From the NCBI GenBank assembly GCA_002382045.1, contig DFZJ01000039.1:1-23809 (forward strand): a stretch of 23,809 bases of DNA, given 5' to 3'. Position numbers and translations under genes: made by a program. The DNA comes from Syntrophaceae bacterium UBA4059 (GTDB lineage: Bacteria; Desulfobacterota; Syntrophia; Syntrophales; Smithellaceae). The notes beneath the pieces are model-generated. The model was not told the DNA's origin. It was given only the letters and a program-made list of their open reading frames with translations, and ran no database searches. Shown in pieces: positions 15,832 to 22,650 of the stretch (within the stretch, counting starts at the first letter, position 1; each line of letters starts with the position of its first letter).

Positions 15832-16922
15832 GCTTTCATTTCCTCCAGAACATCATGGATCAGTTGCTCGCTGACACTGCTGCTGACAAAGGGCATGCCG
15901 ATTTTTTTAACCAGGATAAAATGAATCATGCCGTCCTTTTTCTTTTTATCCATTTTCAACCGGGCAATCACCGCGTCGGGGACAAAGGAAAACGGAATCT
16001 TTGACGGCAGCCCTGCCTGAATGATAAGATTTTCGATGCGGGCGGATTCATCTTTCGGCAGATAATGCATTTTCGCCGAAAGCCTAGCCGCGGCAATCAT
16101 GCCCAGGGCCACACCCTCGCCGTGCGACAGGGCATAATCCGAGGCAGCCTCCAGCGCATGCCCCAGCGTATGGCCGAAATTCAATATTCTGCGAAGTCCC
16201 TGTTCCCGTTCATCTATCTCTACAATCGATTTCTTAATCCGGCAACACGTTTCTATGATTTTCAGAAGATAGGCCGGATCTTTGCTTTTGACCGCCGCCA
16301 TGTTTTCTTCCAGCAGTTTGAACATTTTATCATCTTCAATAATGCCATATTTAATAACTTCGGCCAGCCCGTTATTAAATTCCTTATCCGGCAGTGTGGA
16401 AAGAAAATTCAAATCCGCAAACACCGCCCGTGGCTGGTAAAAGGTGCCCAGCAGGTTTTTTCCCTGAGGCAGATCCACGGCGGTTTTCCCGCCGATCGCG
16501 CTGTCAACCTGCGCGATCAGCGTAGTCGGAATTTGAACATAAGGGACCGAACGCATGTAAACCGATGCGATAAAGCCCGTCAGATCACCCACCACACCGC
16601 CGCCCAGCGCGATCAGCAGCGTCCCCCGATCAGCGCCTGCCGCCAGAAGCTTTCCGGTGATATCCATGACCGTTGAGATGTTTTTAGAGGACTCACCCGC
16701 GGGAATTTCCATCAGGGACGCATTCATGCCCGCCTGGGTCATGGCGGAAAGCATGGCCGCTCCATAGAGCCTGTTGACGTTGCTGTCGGTTACCATCACG
16801 TAGCGCGAGGCTTTGTGATTTTTCGCAATCAGCAGAATCACCCGGTCAACAATGTTGTGACCCATCCGGATTTCATGAGACGATACTGTTTTTTTATCAA
16901 GATTGACTTTCAATGATCTCAT
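15828..16922 (-). CDS. aroB: 3-dehydroquinate synthase
   Basis: A 364-residue NAD- and metal-dependent enzyme that cyclises DAHP, the second pathway step. Motifs: ALGGGVVGDLTGF (105-117, nucleotide binding), PTTLIAQVDSAIGGKTAVD (132-150, K146), GKNLLGTFYQP, and metal ligands E188 (LAEVIKYG), H251 (FGHTLGHALE) and H267 (LSHGEGVALG). Full length. GGAG 5 nt before ATG 16922 is the ribosome site. It begins 15 nt after aroF and ends in an ATGA overlap with pheA. Confidence 0.97.
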   Translation of the reverse strand: MRSLKVNLDKKTVSSHEIRMGHNIVDRVILLIAKNHKASRYVMVTDSNVNRLYGAAMLSAMTQAGMNASLMEIPAGESSKNISTVMDITGKLLAAGADRGTLLIALGGGVVGDLTGFIASVYMRSVPYVQIPTTLIAQVDSAIGGKTAVDLPQGKNLLGTFYQPRAVFADLNFLSTLPDKEFNNGLAEVIKYGIIEDDKMFKLLEENMAAVKSKDPAYLLKIIETCCRIKKSIVEIDEREQGLRRILNFGHTLGHALEAASDYALSHGEGVALGMIAAARLSAKMHYLPKDESARIENLIIQAGLPSKIPFSFVPDAVIARLKMDKKKKDGMIHFILVKKIGMPFVSSSVSEQLIHDVLEEMKA

Positions 16923-16937
16923 ATCAGCTCCATGGCT

Positions 16938-17948
16938 TCAGCTGCGCATCGCTTGGACAAGCTTCCGCACATCATCCATCATTTGATAGAATTTTTCAGG
17001 TTTAAGCGACTGCGCCCCGTCGGAAACCGCCTTCTCCGGTTCGGGGTGCACTTCCACGATAATCCCGTCCGCTCCCACGGCAACCGCCGCGCAGGAAAGC
17101 GGACTGACATACTTCCAGTTTCCGGCTGCATGACTGGGATCAATCACCACCGGCAGATGCGTCAGGCTTTTCAGCACCGGCACGGCGCTGATATCCAGCG
17201 TATTGCGGGTGGCCGTTTCAAAGGTGCGGATGCCTCGTTCACACAGAATGACATTGGGATTGCCTGACGAGAGAATGTATTCCGCCGACATGAGTAATTC
17301 TTCGATGGTGGTCATCATGCCGCGCTTCAGCAGCACAGGCTTGCGCGCCTGGCCGACTTTTTTCAGCAGGGCAAAATTCTGGACGTTGCGCGCCCCGATT
17401 TGCAGCATGTCGGCATAGGCTTCCACCAGATCCACATCCGCCGGATTAACCACTTCGGTCACCGTGGGCAAACCGGTTTTTTTGCTGACGGAATCCAGCA
17501 CTTTCAGGCCATCCTCTTCCATCCCCTGAAAGCTGTAAGGTGACGTACGCGGTTTGAAGGCGCCGCCTCTTAAAATATGCCCGCCGCCTTTTTTGACAAT
17601 ATAGGCACTCTCCAGCAATTGTTCTTCGCTTTCAATGGCGCAGGGGCCGGCCATGACGATGAATTCCGGGCCGCCGATCCGTATGGAACCCACGTTAACC
17701 ACCGTGTTGCCTTCATGCGATTCGCGGCTGGCCAGTTTGTAAGGTTTCAGAATCGGCATGGTTTTTTCCACACCCGGCAGCGATTCCGCATACATCAGCA
17801 CGGCTTTGTCGCGATTGTCACCGACGGCTCCAATGATGGTGCGTTCCACACCGCTGGATGGATGCGCCTTGTAGCCGACCGATTCAATCCAGTGAATCAC
17901 ATCGTCAATCTGTTTTTCCGTTGCCTGACTTTTCATAACAATAATCAT
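16938..17948 (-). CDS. aroF: DAHP synthase, type I-beta with N-terminal ferredoxin-like domain
   Basis: A 336-residue first-step enzyme condensing PEP and erythrose-4-phosphate. The first 70 residues form the ferredoxin-like regulatory domain known from Thermotoga-type enzymes, where it mediates Tyr/Phe inhibition. The barrel follows with AGPCAIES (C103), GGAFKPRTSPYSFQG (128-142), KRGM, and metal ligands H273 (DPSHAAG), E299 (VEVHPEP) and D310 (SDGAQ). AGGAG 6 nt before ATG 17948 is the ribosome site. It is the first structural gene after the aromatic leader and attenuator, so entry into the pathway is probably controlled twice: by attenuation and allosterically. The symbol aroF follows common use for this subclass. 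Confidence 0.96.
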   Translation of the reverse strand: MIIVMKSQATEKQIDDVIHWIESVGYKAHPSSGVERTIIGAVGDNRDKAVLMYAESLPGVEKTMPILKPYKLASRESHEGNTVVNVGSIRIGGPEFIVMAGPCAIESEEQLLESAYIVKKGGGHILRGGAFKPRTSPYSFQGMEEDGLKVLDSVSKKTGLPTVTEVVNPADVDLVEAYADMLQIGARNVQNFALLKKVGQARKPVLLKRGMMTTIEELLMSAEYILSSGNPNVILCERGIRTFETATRNTLDISAVPVLKSLTHLPVVIDPSHAAGNWKYVSPLSCAAVAVGADGIIVEVHPEPEKAVSDGAQSLKPEKFYQMMDDVRKLVQAMRS

Positions 17949-17965
17949 AAATTTCTCCTTGAATG

Positions 17966-17998
17966 AAAAAAGGCCATGGCTTTTGCCGCCATGGCCTT
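17966..17998 (-). terminator. Attenuator terminator hairpin (segments 3:4)
   Basis: On the minus strand, AAGGCCATGGC (17998-17988), loop GGCAAAA (17987-17981) and GCCATGGCCTT (17980-17970) form a perfect 11-bp stem running into five U residues. It ends about 18 nt before the aroF start, with only the aroF ribosome site between. This is a strong Rho-independent terminator inside the leader of the operon. Confidence 0.9.
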
Positions 17999-18009
17999 AA
18001 AAAAAGAAA

Positions 18010-18045
18010 AGCCATGGGGAATCCGCTTTCGATCTACCCATGGCT
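18010..18045 (-). promoter_or_regulatory. Leader hairpin 1:2 (competes with antiterminator 2:3)
   Basis: AGCCATGGG (18045-18037) and CCCATGGCT (18018-18010) form a perfect 9-bp stem with an 18-nt loop, just upstream of the terminator hairpin. The 3' arm, CCATGGC, is also complementary to GCCATGG in the 5' arm of the terminator, so a 2:3 antiterminator is possible. All four segments share the CCATGG core. This gives the mutually exclusive pairing expected for an attenuator. Confidence 0.8.
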
Positions 18046-18063
18046 GTTTTGGTTGATGTTACT

Positions 18064-18159
18064 TTACCAAGTCCTCCTCAGCGACAGGCAGACCGACGCA
18101 TAATAGTAATAAAACCAGAAGCCAAAATTATTATTGTTTGCGTTAATCTGTCTGTTCAT
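18064..18159 (-). CDS. Aromatic-rich leader peptide of the aro operon
   Basis: A 31-codon gene (ATG 18159 to TAA 18064). It begins MNRQINANNNN, continues with FGFWFYYYY at residues 12-20, and ends ASVCLSLRRTW. Nine of 31 residues are aromatic (3 Phe, 4 Tyr, 2 Trp), eight of them in one run (codons at 18126-18100). AAGG at 18172-18169 lies 9 nt upstream as a ribosome site. The promoter start lies about 27 nt upstream. A 9-bp hairpin and a strong terminator follow before aroF. By analogy with pheL and trpL, ribosome stalling in this run when charged Phe, Trp or Tyr tRNA is scarce should favour read-through into the operon. That the peptide is translated, and which tRNAs matter, is inference. 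Confidence 0.88.
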   Translation of the reverse strand: MNRQINANNNNFGFWFYYYYASVCLSLRRTW

Positions 18160-18192
18160 TGAAAAAAACCTTGTCCTTGTTGATTAAGGAGC

Positions 18193-18221
18193 TATATAAA
18201 TGAGATATTCCGGCTTGTCAA
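18193..18221 (-). promoter_or_regulatory. Sigma70 promoter of the aro operon
   Basis: On the minus strand, TTGACA (18221-18216, perfect) is followed by a 17-bp spacer and TATATA (18198-18193, four of six, in TTTATATAG). Transcription should start near 18186, giving about 27 nt of leader before the peptide gene. The location just upstream of leader and attenuator strongly supports the call. Confidence 0.82.
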
Positions 18222-18287
18222 GGAAATTTTTCATTCCGCCGAAGATCGCAAAGAATACCCACACCCTGTTATGGGCACTGTTTCCTT

Positions 18288-19154
18288 CTATGGTTTATTC
18301 TTTTTATCCACATCACCCAAACCAATCAGCGGGATGGCTCCGCCTCCTGTGACCTGGGGAAGGATTCCATTCCATTTTTCGATGGCTTTCATATTCGCTT
18401 CAATTTTACGCAGCTCGATCAAGTCCGGCGAAATGTTAGCCCGCTGCAGTCGGAGCGATTCTGCTTCCGCCCGTGCGGTCGTGATCTTTTGTTCCGCTTC
18501 GATCTTGATTCTTTCGAGATCTCTTTTTGCTTTTAGCGCCAACTGTTCCGCTGTCTGTTTGGATTCGATCGCCTCGGTAAATACCTTCGAAAAACTGAAG
18601 GTTACAATTGAAAAAGCGTCAACGGCAATATTGTTTGCCAGGAGTCTGTCCATCAGATTCCGTCGCATCGCCTCACTGACAGCCGGTCTCTTGGTGATTA
18701 GCTCTTCTGCAGTGTACTTGGCCGTTACAGCTTTAACGACCTCCAGAATGGCAGGGTCAATGATGCGCTCTTTGAAATGGACGCCGATGTTCTGGTAGAC
18801 AATATTAGCCTTATCCGGGACGATGTGATAATTCAAAGCCACGCGAGACGTAACATCCTGAAGATCTGCCGAGGCTGCGGCGGCATCCGTCTCGGCCTTC
18901 TGAACCTTCACATCCATCAATATGACTTCCTGCATCACCGGTATCCGAAGATGAAGACCTTCATCCAGAACTTCTTTTTGTACGGCGCCAAAATTGAGAA
19001 CAATTCCCCTTTGTCCAGCGCCAACCTGCACCCATGGCTTGAAGAAAATTGAGATCAAGATGATAGCGCTCACCATCACAATCAGTTGTGTCGGAACTTT
19101 TCTTACAGCAGCCAAGACGGCCTCTTTTGCCTTTTCAGCATCATTTTCCTGCAT
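18288..19154 (-). CDS. Prohibitin / SPFH (band 7) family membrane protein
   Basis: A 288-residue protein with one N-terminal membrane helix (about 22-39, TQLIVMVSAIILISIFF), then the SPFH domain (GQRGIVLNFGAVQKEVLDEG, LHLRIPVMQEVILMDVKVQK), and a C-terminal coiled coil rich in Ala, Glu and Lys (about 205-260, KQTAEQLALKAKRDLERIK). ATG 19154 is chosen because AAGGGGG (19169-19163) lies 8 nt upstream; longer in-frame starts lack a ribosome site. Family knowledge: SPFH proteins form large rings in the membrane and modulate proteases such as FtsH or organise lipid domains. It precedes the aro promoter in the same direction and I saw no terminator between, so some read-through into the aro leader is possible. 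Confidence 0.92.
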   Translation of the reverse strand: MQENDAEKAKEAVLAAVRKVPTQLIVMVSAIILISIFFKPWVQVGAGQRGIVLNFGAVQKEVLDEGLHLRIPVMQEVILMDVKVQKAETDAAAASADLQDVTSRVALNYHIVPDKANIVYQNIGVHFKERIIDPAILEVVKAVTAKYTAEELITKRPAVSEAMRRNLMDRLLANNIAVDAFSIVTFSFSKVFTEAIESKQTAEQLALKAKRDLERIKIEAEQKITTARAEAESLRLQRANISPDLIELRKIEANMKAIEKWNGILPQVTGGGAIPLIGLGDVDKKNKP

Positions 19155-19435
19155 TCTCATTACCCCCTTGCGCTTGCATTCAGGCACTTTCAACATGTTA
19201 TGTTCGGTTTGTATCAACTCCGTAAAAAAAGACAGCACAGTAATAACGATTTTTTTGCTCAATGCGCTATATATCGGACTATTTCAATCTAATACCTGTC
19301 AATCGTGTTGTGTCGTACCATCTATTTCAAAAAACTGTCAAGGGATATCACGCGAGGCATTCAAACACCGATTCATTTGCATTTCTTTGGCACAGAACAA
19401 ACAGACTTACGTAAGCCTGAAGATCCGACTGATCT

Positions 19436-20050
19436 TTATCTTTGAATGACATGTAAAATTTTACGTGTCGCCTCAGCAGGATCGTCCGCCGAACAGATGG
19501 CCGAAACGACGGCCAGACAATCAGCGCCTGCCGCGACAACAGACCGGGCATTGGTTTCATTGATGCCGCCGATGGCGACCAGCGGGTGGCGGCTGAAGGA
19601 TTTAATTTTCTTCAGCCCCTCGAGGCCCCAGGGCTCTTTCGTGTCCGTTTTGGTCGGTGTGGCAAACACCGGGCTCACGCCGATATAAGCGACAGCAAGC
19701 GCTTCCGCGGCTTCGACATCCGCCCAGGTTTCCACCGACAAGCCGATGATCGCCTTTTCTCCCATCAACCGGCGCGCCGTGGCATAGGGCATATCTTCCT
19801 GACCGAGATGGATGCCATCCGCGCCTGCCGCCAGTGCCACATCCATGCGGTCGTTGATGATCAGCGGCACCTGATGGGGGGCAAGTATTTTTTTTACGGC
19901 AACGGCTTCTTCGACAAAATCGCGGGTTGATAATTCCTTTTCGCGCAACTGCACATAAGCTACGCCGCCCTGTACGGCCTGCAGGACAACATCCTGCAAG
20001 GGTCTGTTGCGGCACAGGCCGCGATCCGTCACCAGATAAACGCCTCGCAC
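19436..20050 (-). CDS. thiE: Thiamine phosphate synthase
   Basis: A 204-residue TIM-barrel enzyme joining hydroxymethylpyrimidine diphosphate with thiazole phosphate. Motifs: GVYLVTDRG near the start, VQLREKELSTRDF (33-45), the LIINDRMDVALAAGADGIHLGQEDMP segment in pieces (pyrophosphate-binding NDR and the HLGQEDM loop), GVSPVFATPTKTDT, and VAIGGI. The start codon is GTG (20050-20048), preceded by GGAGG located inside the last codons of thiM. The two genes are 2 nt apart and translationally coupled. It is regulated with thiM through the upstream TPP riboswitch. Confidence 0.95.
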   Translation of the reverse strand: MRGVYLVTDRGLCRNRPLQDVVLQAVQGGVAYVQLREKELSTRDFVEEAVAVKKILAPHQVPLIINDRMDVALAAGADGIHLGQEDMPYATARRLMGEKAIIGLSVETWADVEAAEALAVAYIGVSPVFATPTKTDTKEPWGLEGLKKIKSFSRHPLVAIGGINETNARSVVAAGADCLAVVSAICSADDPAEATRKILHVIQR

Positions 20051-20052
20051 GG

Positions 20053-20856
20053 CTATGCCTCCATTTTTAAATGCCGGCTGACGTCGCTTTCCGACAAGGC
20101 ATATAAAATATCCAGAAAATGCATCTGCAGTGAACCGGGGCCTGCCGAAACTGCAGCGGCCATTTCTCCGGCAATGCCCATGATCGCCATAGCTTTAGCC
20201 GCTGCCGTGAACGGATCTTTTTCGACGGCGGCAAAAGCGCCGCAAATCGCGGTAGCCGTGCAGCCCAGGCCGGTTACTTTGGTCATCATCGGATGACCAT
20301 TGGCGATTTTCACCGTCCGGTTTCCGGAAACGATATAATCCACGACGCCGCTGATGCAAACAGCGCATTGATGTTTTTCACTGATGCTTTGTGCGGCATG
20401 AAGCGCCTCATTGGAGCCAGCCGTACTATCCACCCCTTTGGTTTTCAGGCGGTCGTCGGTGAGCGCCATAATTTCGGAGGCATTGCCCCGGATAATCGTC
20501 GGCTGATTGGCGTGGATCAGTTCGCGAATGGTTCGGTTCCGATAAGGGGTTGCCCCGGCGCCGACCGGATCGATAACCACAGGCACGCCTTTGAGCCGGG
20601 CGGACGCCATGGCCTTGAACATTCCCCGCACCCAGGGGGCGCTGATGGTGCCGATATTGATGACCAGCGCGGAGGCGATGGCCGCCATGTCTTCCACTTC
20701 TTCTTCGGCATGGATCATCACCGGCGACGCGCCAATCGCCAGAAGCGCGTTGGCCGTATTGTTCATCACCACATAATTGGTGATGTTATGAATCAAAGGG
20801 CTCTTCGCCCGGATGTCCTCAACTGATTTGAAAATTTCCGCTGCCATTATCTTCAT
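20053..20856 (-). CDS. thiM: Hydroxyethylthiazole kinase
   Basis: A 267-residue ribokinase-fold enzyme phosphorylating the thiazole alcohol, a salvage step of thiamine synthesis. Motifs: PLIHNITNYVVMNNTANALLA (in the substrate site), DPVGAGAT (96-103), RGNASEI (123-129), and GLGCTATA with catalytic C199. ATG 20856 is chosen because AGGAG lies 8 nt upstream; an earlier in-frame ATG at 20877 sits in the terminator trailer and has no ribosome site. Together with thiE it forms a two-gene salvage operon. No thiD or thiC is in the window. Confidence 0.94.
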   Translation of the reverse strand: MKIMAAEIFKSVEDIRAKSPLIHNITNYVVMNNTANALLAIGASPVMIHAEEEVEDMAAIASALVINIGTISAPWVRGMFKAMASARLKGVPVVIDPVGAGATPYRNRTIRELIHANQPTIIRGNASEIMALTDDRLKTKGVDSTAGSNEALHAAQSISEKHQCAVCISGVVDYIVSGNRTVKIANGHPMMTKVTGLGCTATAICGAFAAVEKDPFTAAAKAMAIMGIAGEMAAAVSAGPGSLQMHFLDILYALSESDVSRHLKMEA

Positions 20857-20885
20857 TCTTCCCTCTCCTGTATTCATTTCAAAAC

Positions 20886-20917
20886 AAAAAAACCCTTCGC
20901 CATAAGAGAGAAAGGGG
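20886..20917 (-). terminator. Riboswitch-controlled terminator before thiM
   Basis: On the minus strand CCCTT (20916-20912) pairs with AAGGG (20897-20893), followed by seven U (20892-20886). The stem is short (5 bp plus a wobble). The segment TTTCTCTC (20913-20906), overlapping its 5' arm and loop, can instead pair over 8 bp with GGGAGAAA (20942-20935) at the 3' edge of the TPP aptamer. Aptamer folding and antitermination would therefore compete, giving transcriptional OFF control by TPP. Confidence 0.65.
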
Positions 20918-20936
20918 TCAAAATGAAATCTCTATT

Positions 20937-21014
20937 TCTCCCTACGCCGGCATTACCCGGATCAGGTTCAGCGGGTATAATCTCAGACAAGGCCAATGCC
21001 CTGCCACCCCTAGT
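20937..21014 (-). ncRNA. TPP riboswitch (THI-box aptamer)
   Basis: On the minus strand the conserved blocks appear in order: TAGGGGTG, then CTGAGA, ATACCC, GAACCTGATC, GGGTAATGCC and CGTAGGGA. This is the complete THI-box consensus including the pyrimidine-sensing CUGAGA and pyrophosphate-sensing GAACCUGAUC. It lies about 80 nt upstream of thiM. TTGACA further upstream (in ATTAATTGACAAATAGG, read on the minus strand) may be the -35, but no convincing -10 was found. Confidence 0.96.
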
Positions 21015-21136
21015 GTTTTTTGCTTACCAGTCTCCCTCCTATTTGTCAATTAGTTCAAGCGCCAACATCATTCCAATCTTTGCCTGCCTGAAAAACCAGA
21101 TTGACTTTCCCCTTTAAATCAGGATGATTAGAAACC

Positions 21137-21310
21137 ATGAACGGGGAAAAATCCATCCATAATACCGATGAAGCGACACCCGATATCATCATGGATTACA
21201 ATGATAAAGGCAAAATGACCATTGGCGTGCAGGATTCAGGTACAAAGTTAAGGAAATCAATATCATTTTCCGTAACAAATAAAAAGGTAGAAACAATTTT
21301 ATCTTGTTGA
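21137..21310 (+). pseudogene. Short DUF2283-like remnant
   Basis: A 57-codon frame from ATG 21137 contains TDEATPDIIMDYNDKGKMTI. This resembles the central part of small DUF2283 proteins (acidic residue run, then I-I-x-D-Y-D/N-x-x-G-K). The usual N-terminal strand (a KIxYDxEADxLYI-like segment) is absent, an in-frame stop precedes the ATG at 21125-21127, and there is no good ribosome site. Most likely the tail of a decayed gene; function unknown. The rest of 21118-21423 shows nothing else I can name. Confidence 0.35.
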
Positions 21311-21423
21311 CATCAAATCATCGGCCATGATAGATGAGAAAATAATTCTGTAAGAAGTAAACAGCAAATTAAATTTCTCTCGGGCGGGTCATCAATACTT
21401 TGCTCATTAATGAGGAGTAGGCT

Positions 21424-21798
21424 TTGAAACTGCGTGAAGTAAAAGATATACTGGAGGCGGAAGTCATCGTAGGAGAAGATATTCTTGACCTCGAAGTAAA
21501 AACTGCTTTTGGCGCTGACTTGATGAGCGATGTGCTGGCTTTTGCTAAAGCCGGCAGCCTTCTGCTGACCGGGTTGACCAACACACAGGTAATTCGAACT
21601 GCCAATGTATTGGATATTGCGGCAATTATTCTGGTGCGTGGCAAAAAACCGTCATCCGAAACAATCGCATTAGCCAGAGAGCTGAAAATTCCCATCCTGA
21701 CCACGAAATACATTTTATTTGAAACGGCGGGCCGTCTCTATATGAAAGGCATTGTCGGCTGCCTGCCAAAAGTTGAAAATACCAGTGGGCGAAACTAA
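21424..21798 (+). CDS. DRTGG-domain protein (first copy)
   Basis: A 124-residue stand-alone DRTGG domain. It opens with MKLREVKDILEAEVIVGED and continues with GADLMSDVLAFAKAGSLLLTG, an Asn-Thr-Gln-Val segment, and IAAIILVRGKKPSSETIALA, the alternating strand/helix pattern of the family. The start is TTG 21424 with AGGAG 6 nt upstream. DRTGG domains occur as regulatory modules in some phosphotransacetylases and CBS-type pyrophosphatases; here the domain is alone. It is the first gene of a plus-strand cluster and overlaps the following ATPase gene. A ligand-binding sensory role is inference. Confidence 0.85.
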   Translation: MKLREVKDILEAEVIVGEDILDLEVKTAFGADLMSDVLAFAKAGSLLLTGLTNTQVIRTANVLDIAAIILVRGKKPSSETIALARELKIPILTTKYILFETAGRLYMKGIVGCLPKVENTSGRN

Positions 21799-22222
21799 TC
21801 AAAACCTGTATTCGGGCAGTTTTAATATTGAAGGTGGTAATTTTAATTCCGCCGGCATCGTATCGACCAACATTAAATCCATTCTAAAAAAATTAGGAAT
21901 CCCCGGAGATATCGTCCGAAAAGCCGCCATTGTTTCTTACGAGGCGGAAATCAATGTCGTGTCCTACGCCAAAAAAGCTGTCGTGACATTAACCGTCAAC
22001 CCCGGCGTGGTGCACATCGAGGTGATCGACGAAGGCCAGGGCATTCCCAATATTGATCTTGCCATGCAGGAGGGTTGGTCCACCGCCGATCAGAGAATCC
22101 GGGAAATGGGATTCGGCGCGGGCATGGGACTGTGCAACATAAAAAACTATTCCGATGAGTTCCATATTTCATCGGAGGTCGGCCGCGGCACGCATCTGAA
22201 GATGACCATTCAAACGCCATAA
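21785..22222 (+). CDS. ATP-binding protein, anti-sigma/HATPase type
   Basis: A 145-residue GHKL ATPase. The start is taken as GTG 21785, inside the previous gene, because it places the conserved SFNIEGGNFNSAG close to the N-terminus; a TTG at 21752 is possible. N-box: AIVSYEAEINVVSYA (48-62, E53, N57). ATP-lid motifs: IDEGQGI (81-87), REMGFGAGMGL (106-116) and GRGTHL (133-138). The family resembles RsbW-like serine kinases. There is no His-phosphoacceptor domain, so it is not a classical sensor kinase. It sits between two DRTGG genes and upstream of a PHP phosphoesterase. The likely role is a kinase or switch component of an uncharacterised module. Confidence 0.82.
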   Translation: MGETNQNLYSGSFNIEGGNFNSAGIVSTNIKSILKKLGIPGDIVRKAAIVSYEAEINVVSYAKKAVVTLTVNPGVVHIEVIDEGQGIPNIDLAMQEGWSTADQRIREMGFGAGMGLCNIKNYSDEFHISSEVGRGTHLKMTIQTP

Positions 22223-22242
22223 TTTTTATAAAGGATTCGATT

Positions 22243-22584
22243 ATGAAAATTGAAAAAATCATTCAAACGTTGGAATTAGAGGTCAAGTGCGGCAAAGATT
22301 ACCTGGACAAAGAAGTTACAGGCGGCTACACGGGAGACCTTCTGAGCGATGTCATGGGCAACTCCAGAGAAGGCTATATCTGGATTACGCGTCAGGTTCA
22401 TCAGAATATCGTTGCCGTCGCCAGCCTCAAGGAACATGCGGGGATCATCCTGATTAATTCCTGCCAACCGACGCAGGAAACCATGGAAAAAGCCGAAGCG
22501 GAGAAGATTCCGATTATGGTGTCCAGCTTGCCTGCTTTTGAGCTTTCGGGCAAAATATACAATTTATTGACGGCAAAAAGCTGA
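22243..22584 (+). CDS. DRTGG-domain protein (second copy)
   Basis: A 113-residue stand-alone DRTGG domain, paralogous to the gene at 21424. The shared layout includes LELEVKCGKDYLDKEV, the turn GGYTGDLLSDVMGNSREGYI, and HAGIILINSCQPTQETMEKA. Here the family motif region reads GGYTGDLLSDV, closer to the DRTGG consensus than the GADLMSDV of copy one. ATG 22243, 20 nt after the ATPase gene. Two different DRTGG proteins flanking one ATPase suggest a heteromeric complex (inference). Confidence 0.85.
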   Translation: MKIEKIIQTLELEVKCGKDYLDKEVTGGYTGDLLSDVMGNSREGYIWITRQVHQNIVAVASLKEHAGIILINSCQPTQETMEKAEAEKIPIMVSSLPAFELSGKIYNLLTAKS

Positions 22585-22650
22585 ACCTCAAAAACACCAC
22601 CCTGAATAGACCCGGCGTTTAATGTTTATCGTTTTCAGCGGTGAAAACCG

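Noticed and set aside
16065..16676. A 203-codon plus-strand open frame opposite aroB
   Set aside because: Antisense of an intact enzyme gene with all motifs; no ribosome site or recognisable domain.
19232..19312. TTGACA and TATATA on the minus strand upstream of the prohibitin gene
   Set aside because: The hexamers are 23 bp apart, so they do not form a normal sigma70 promoter.
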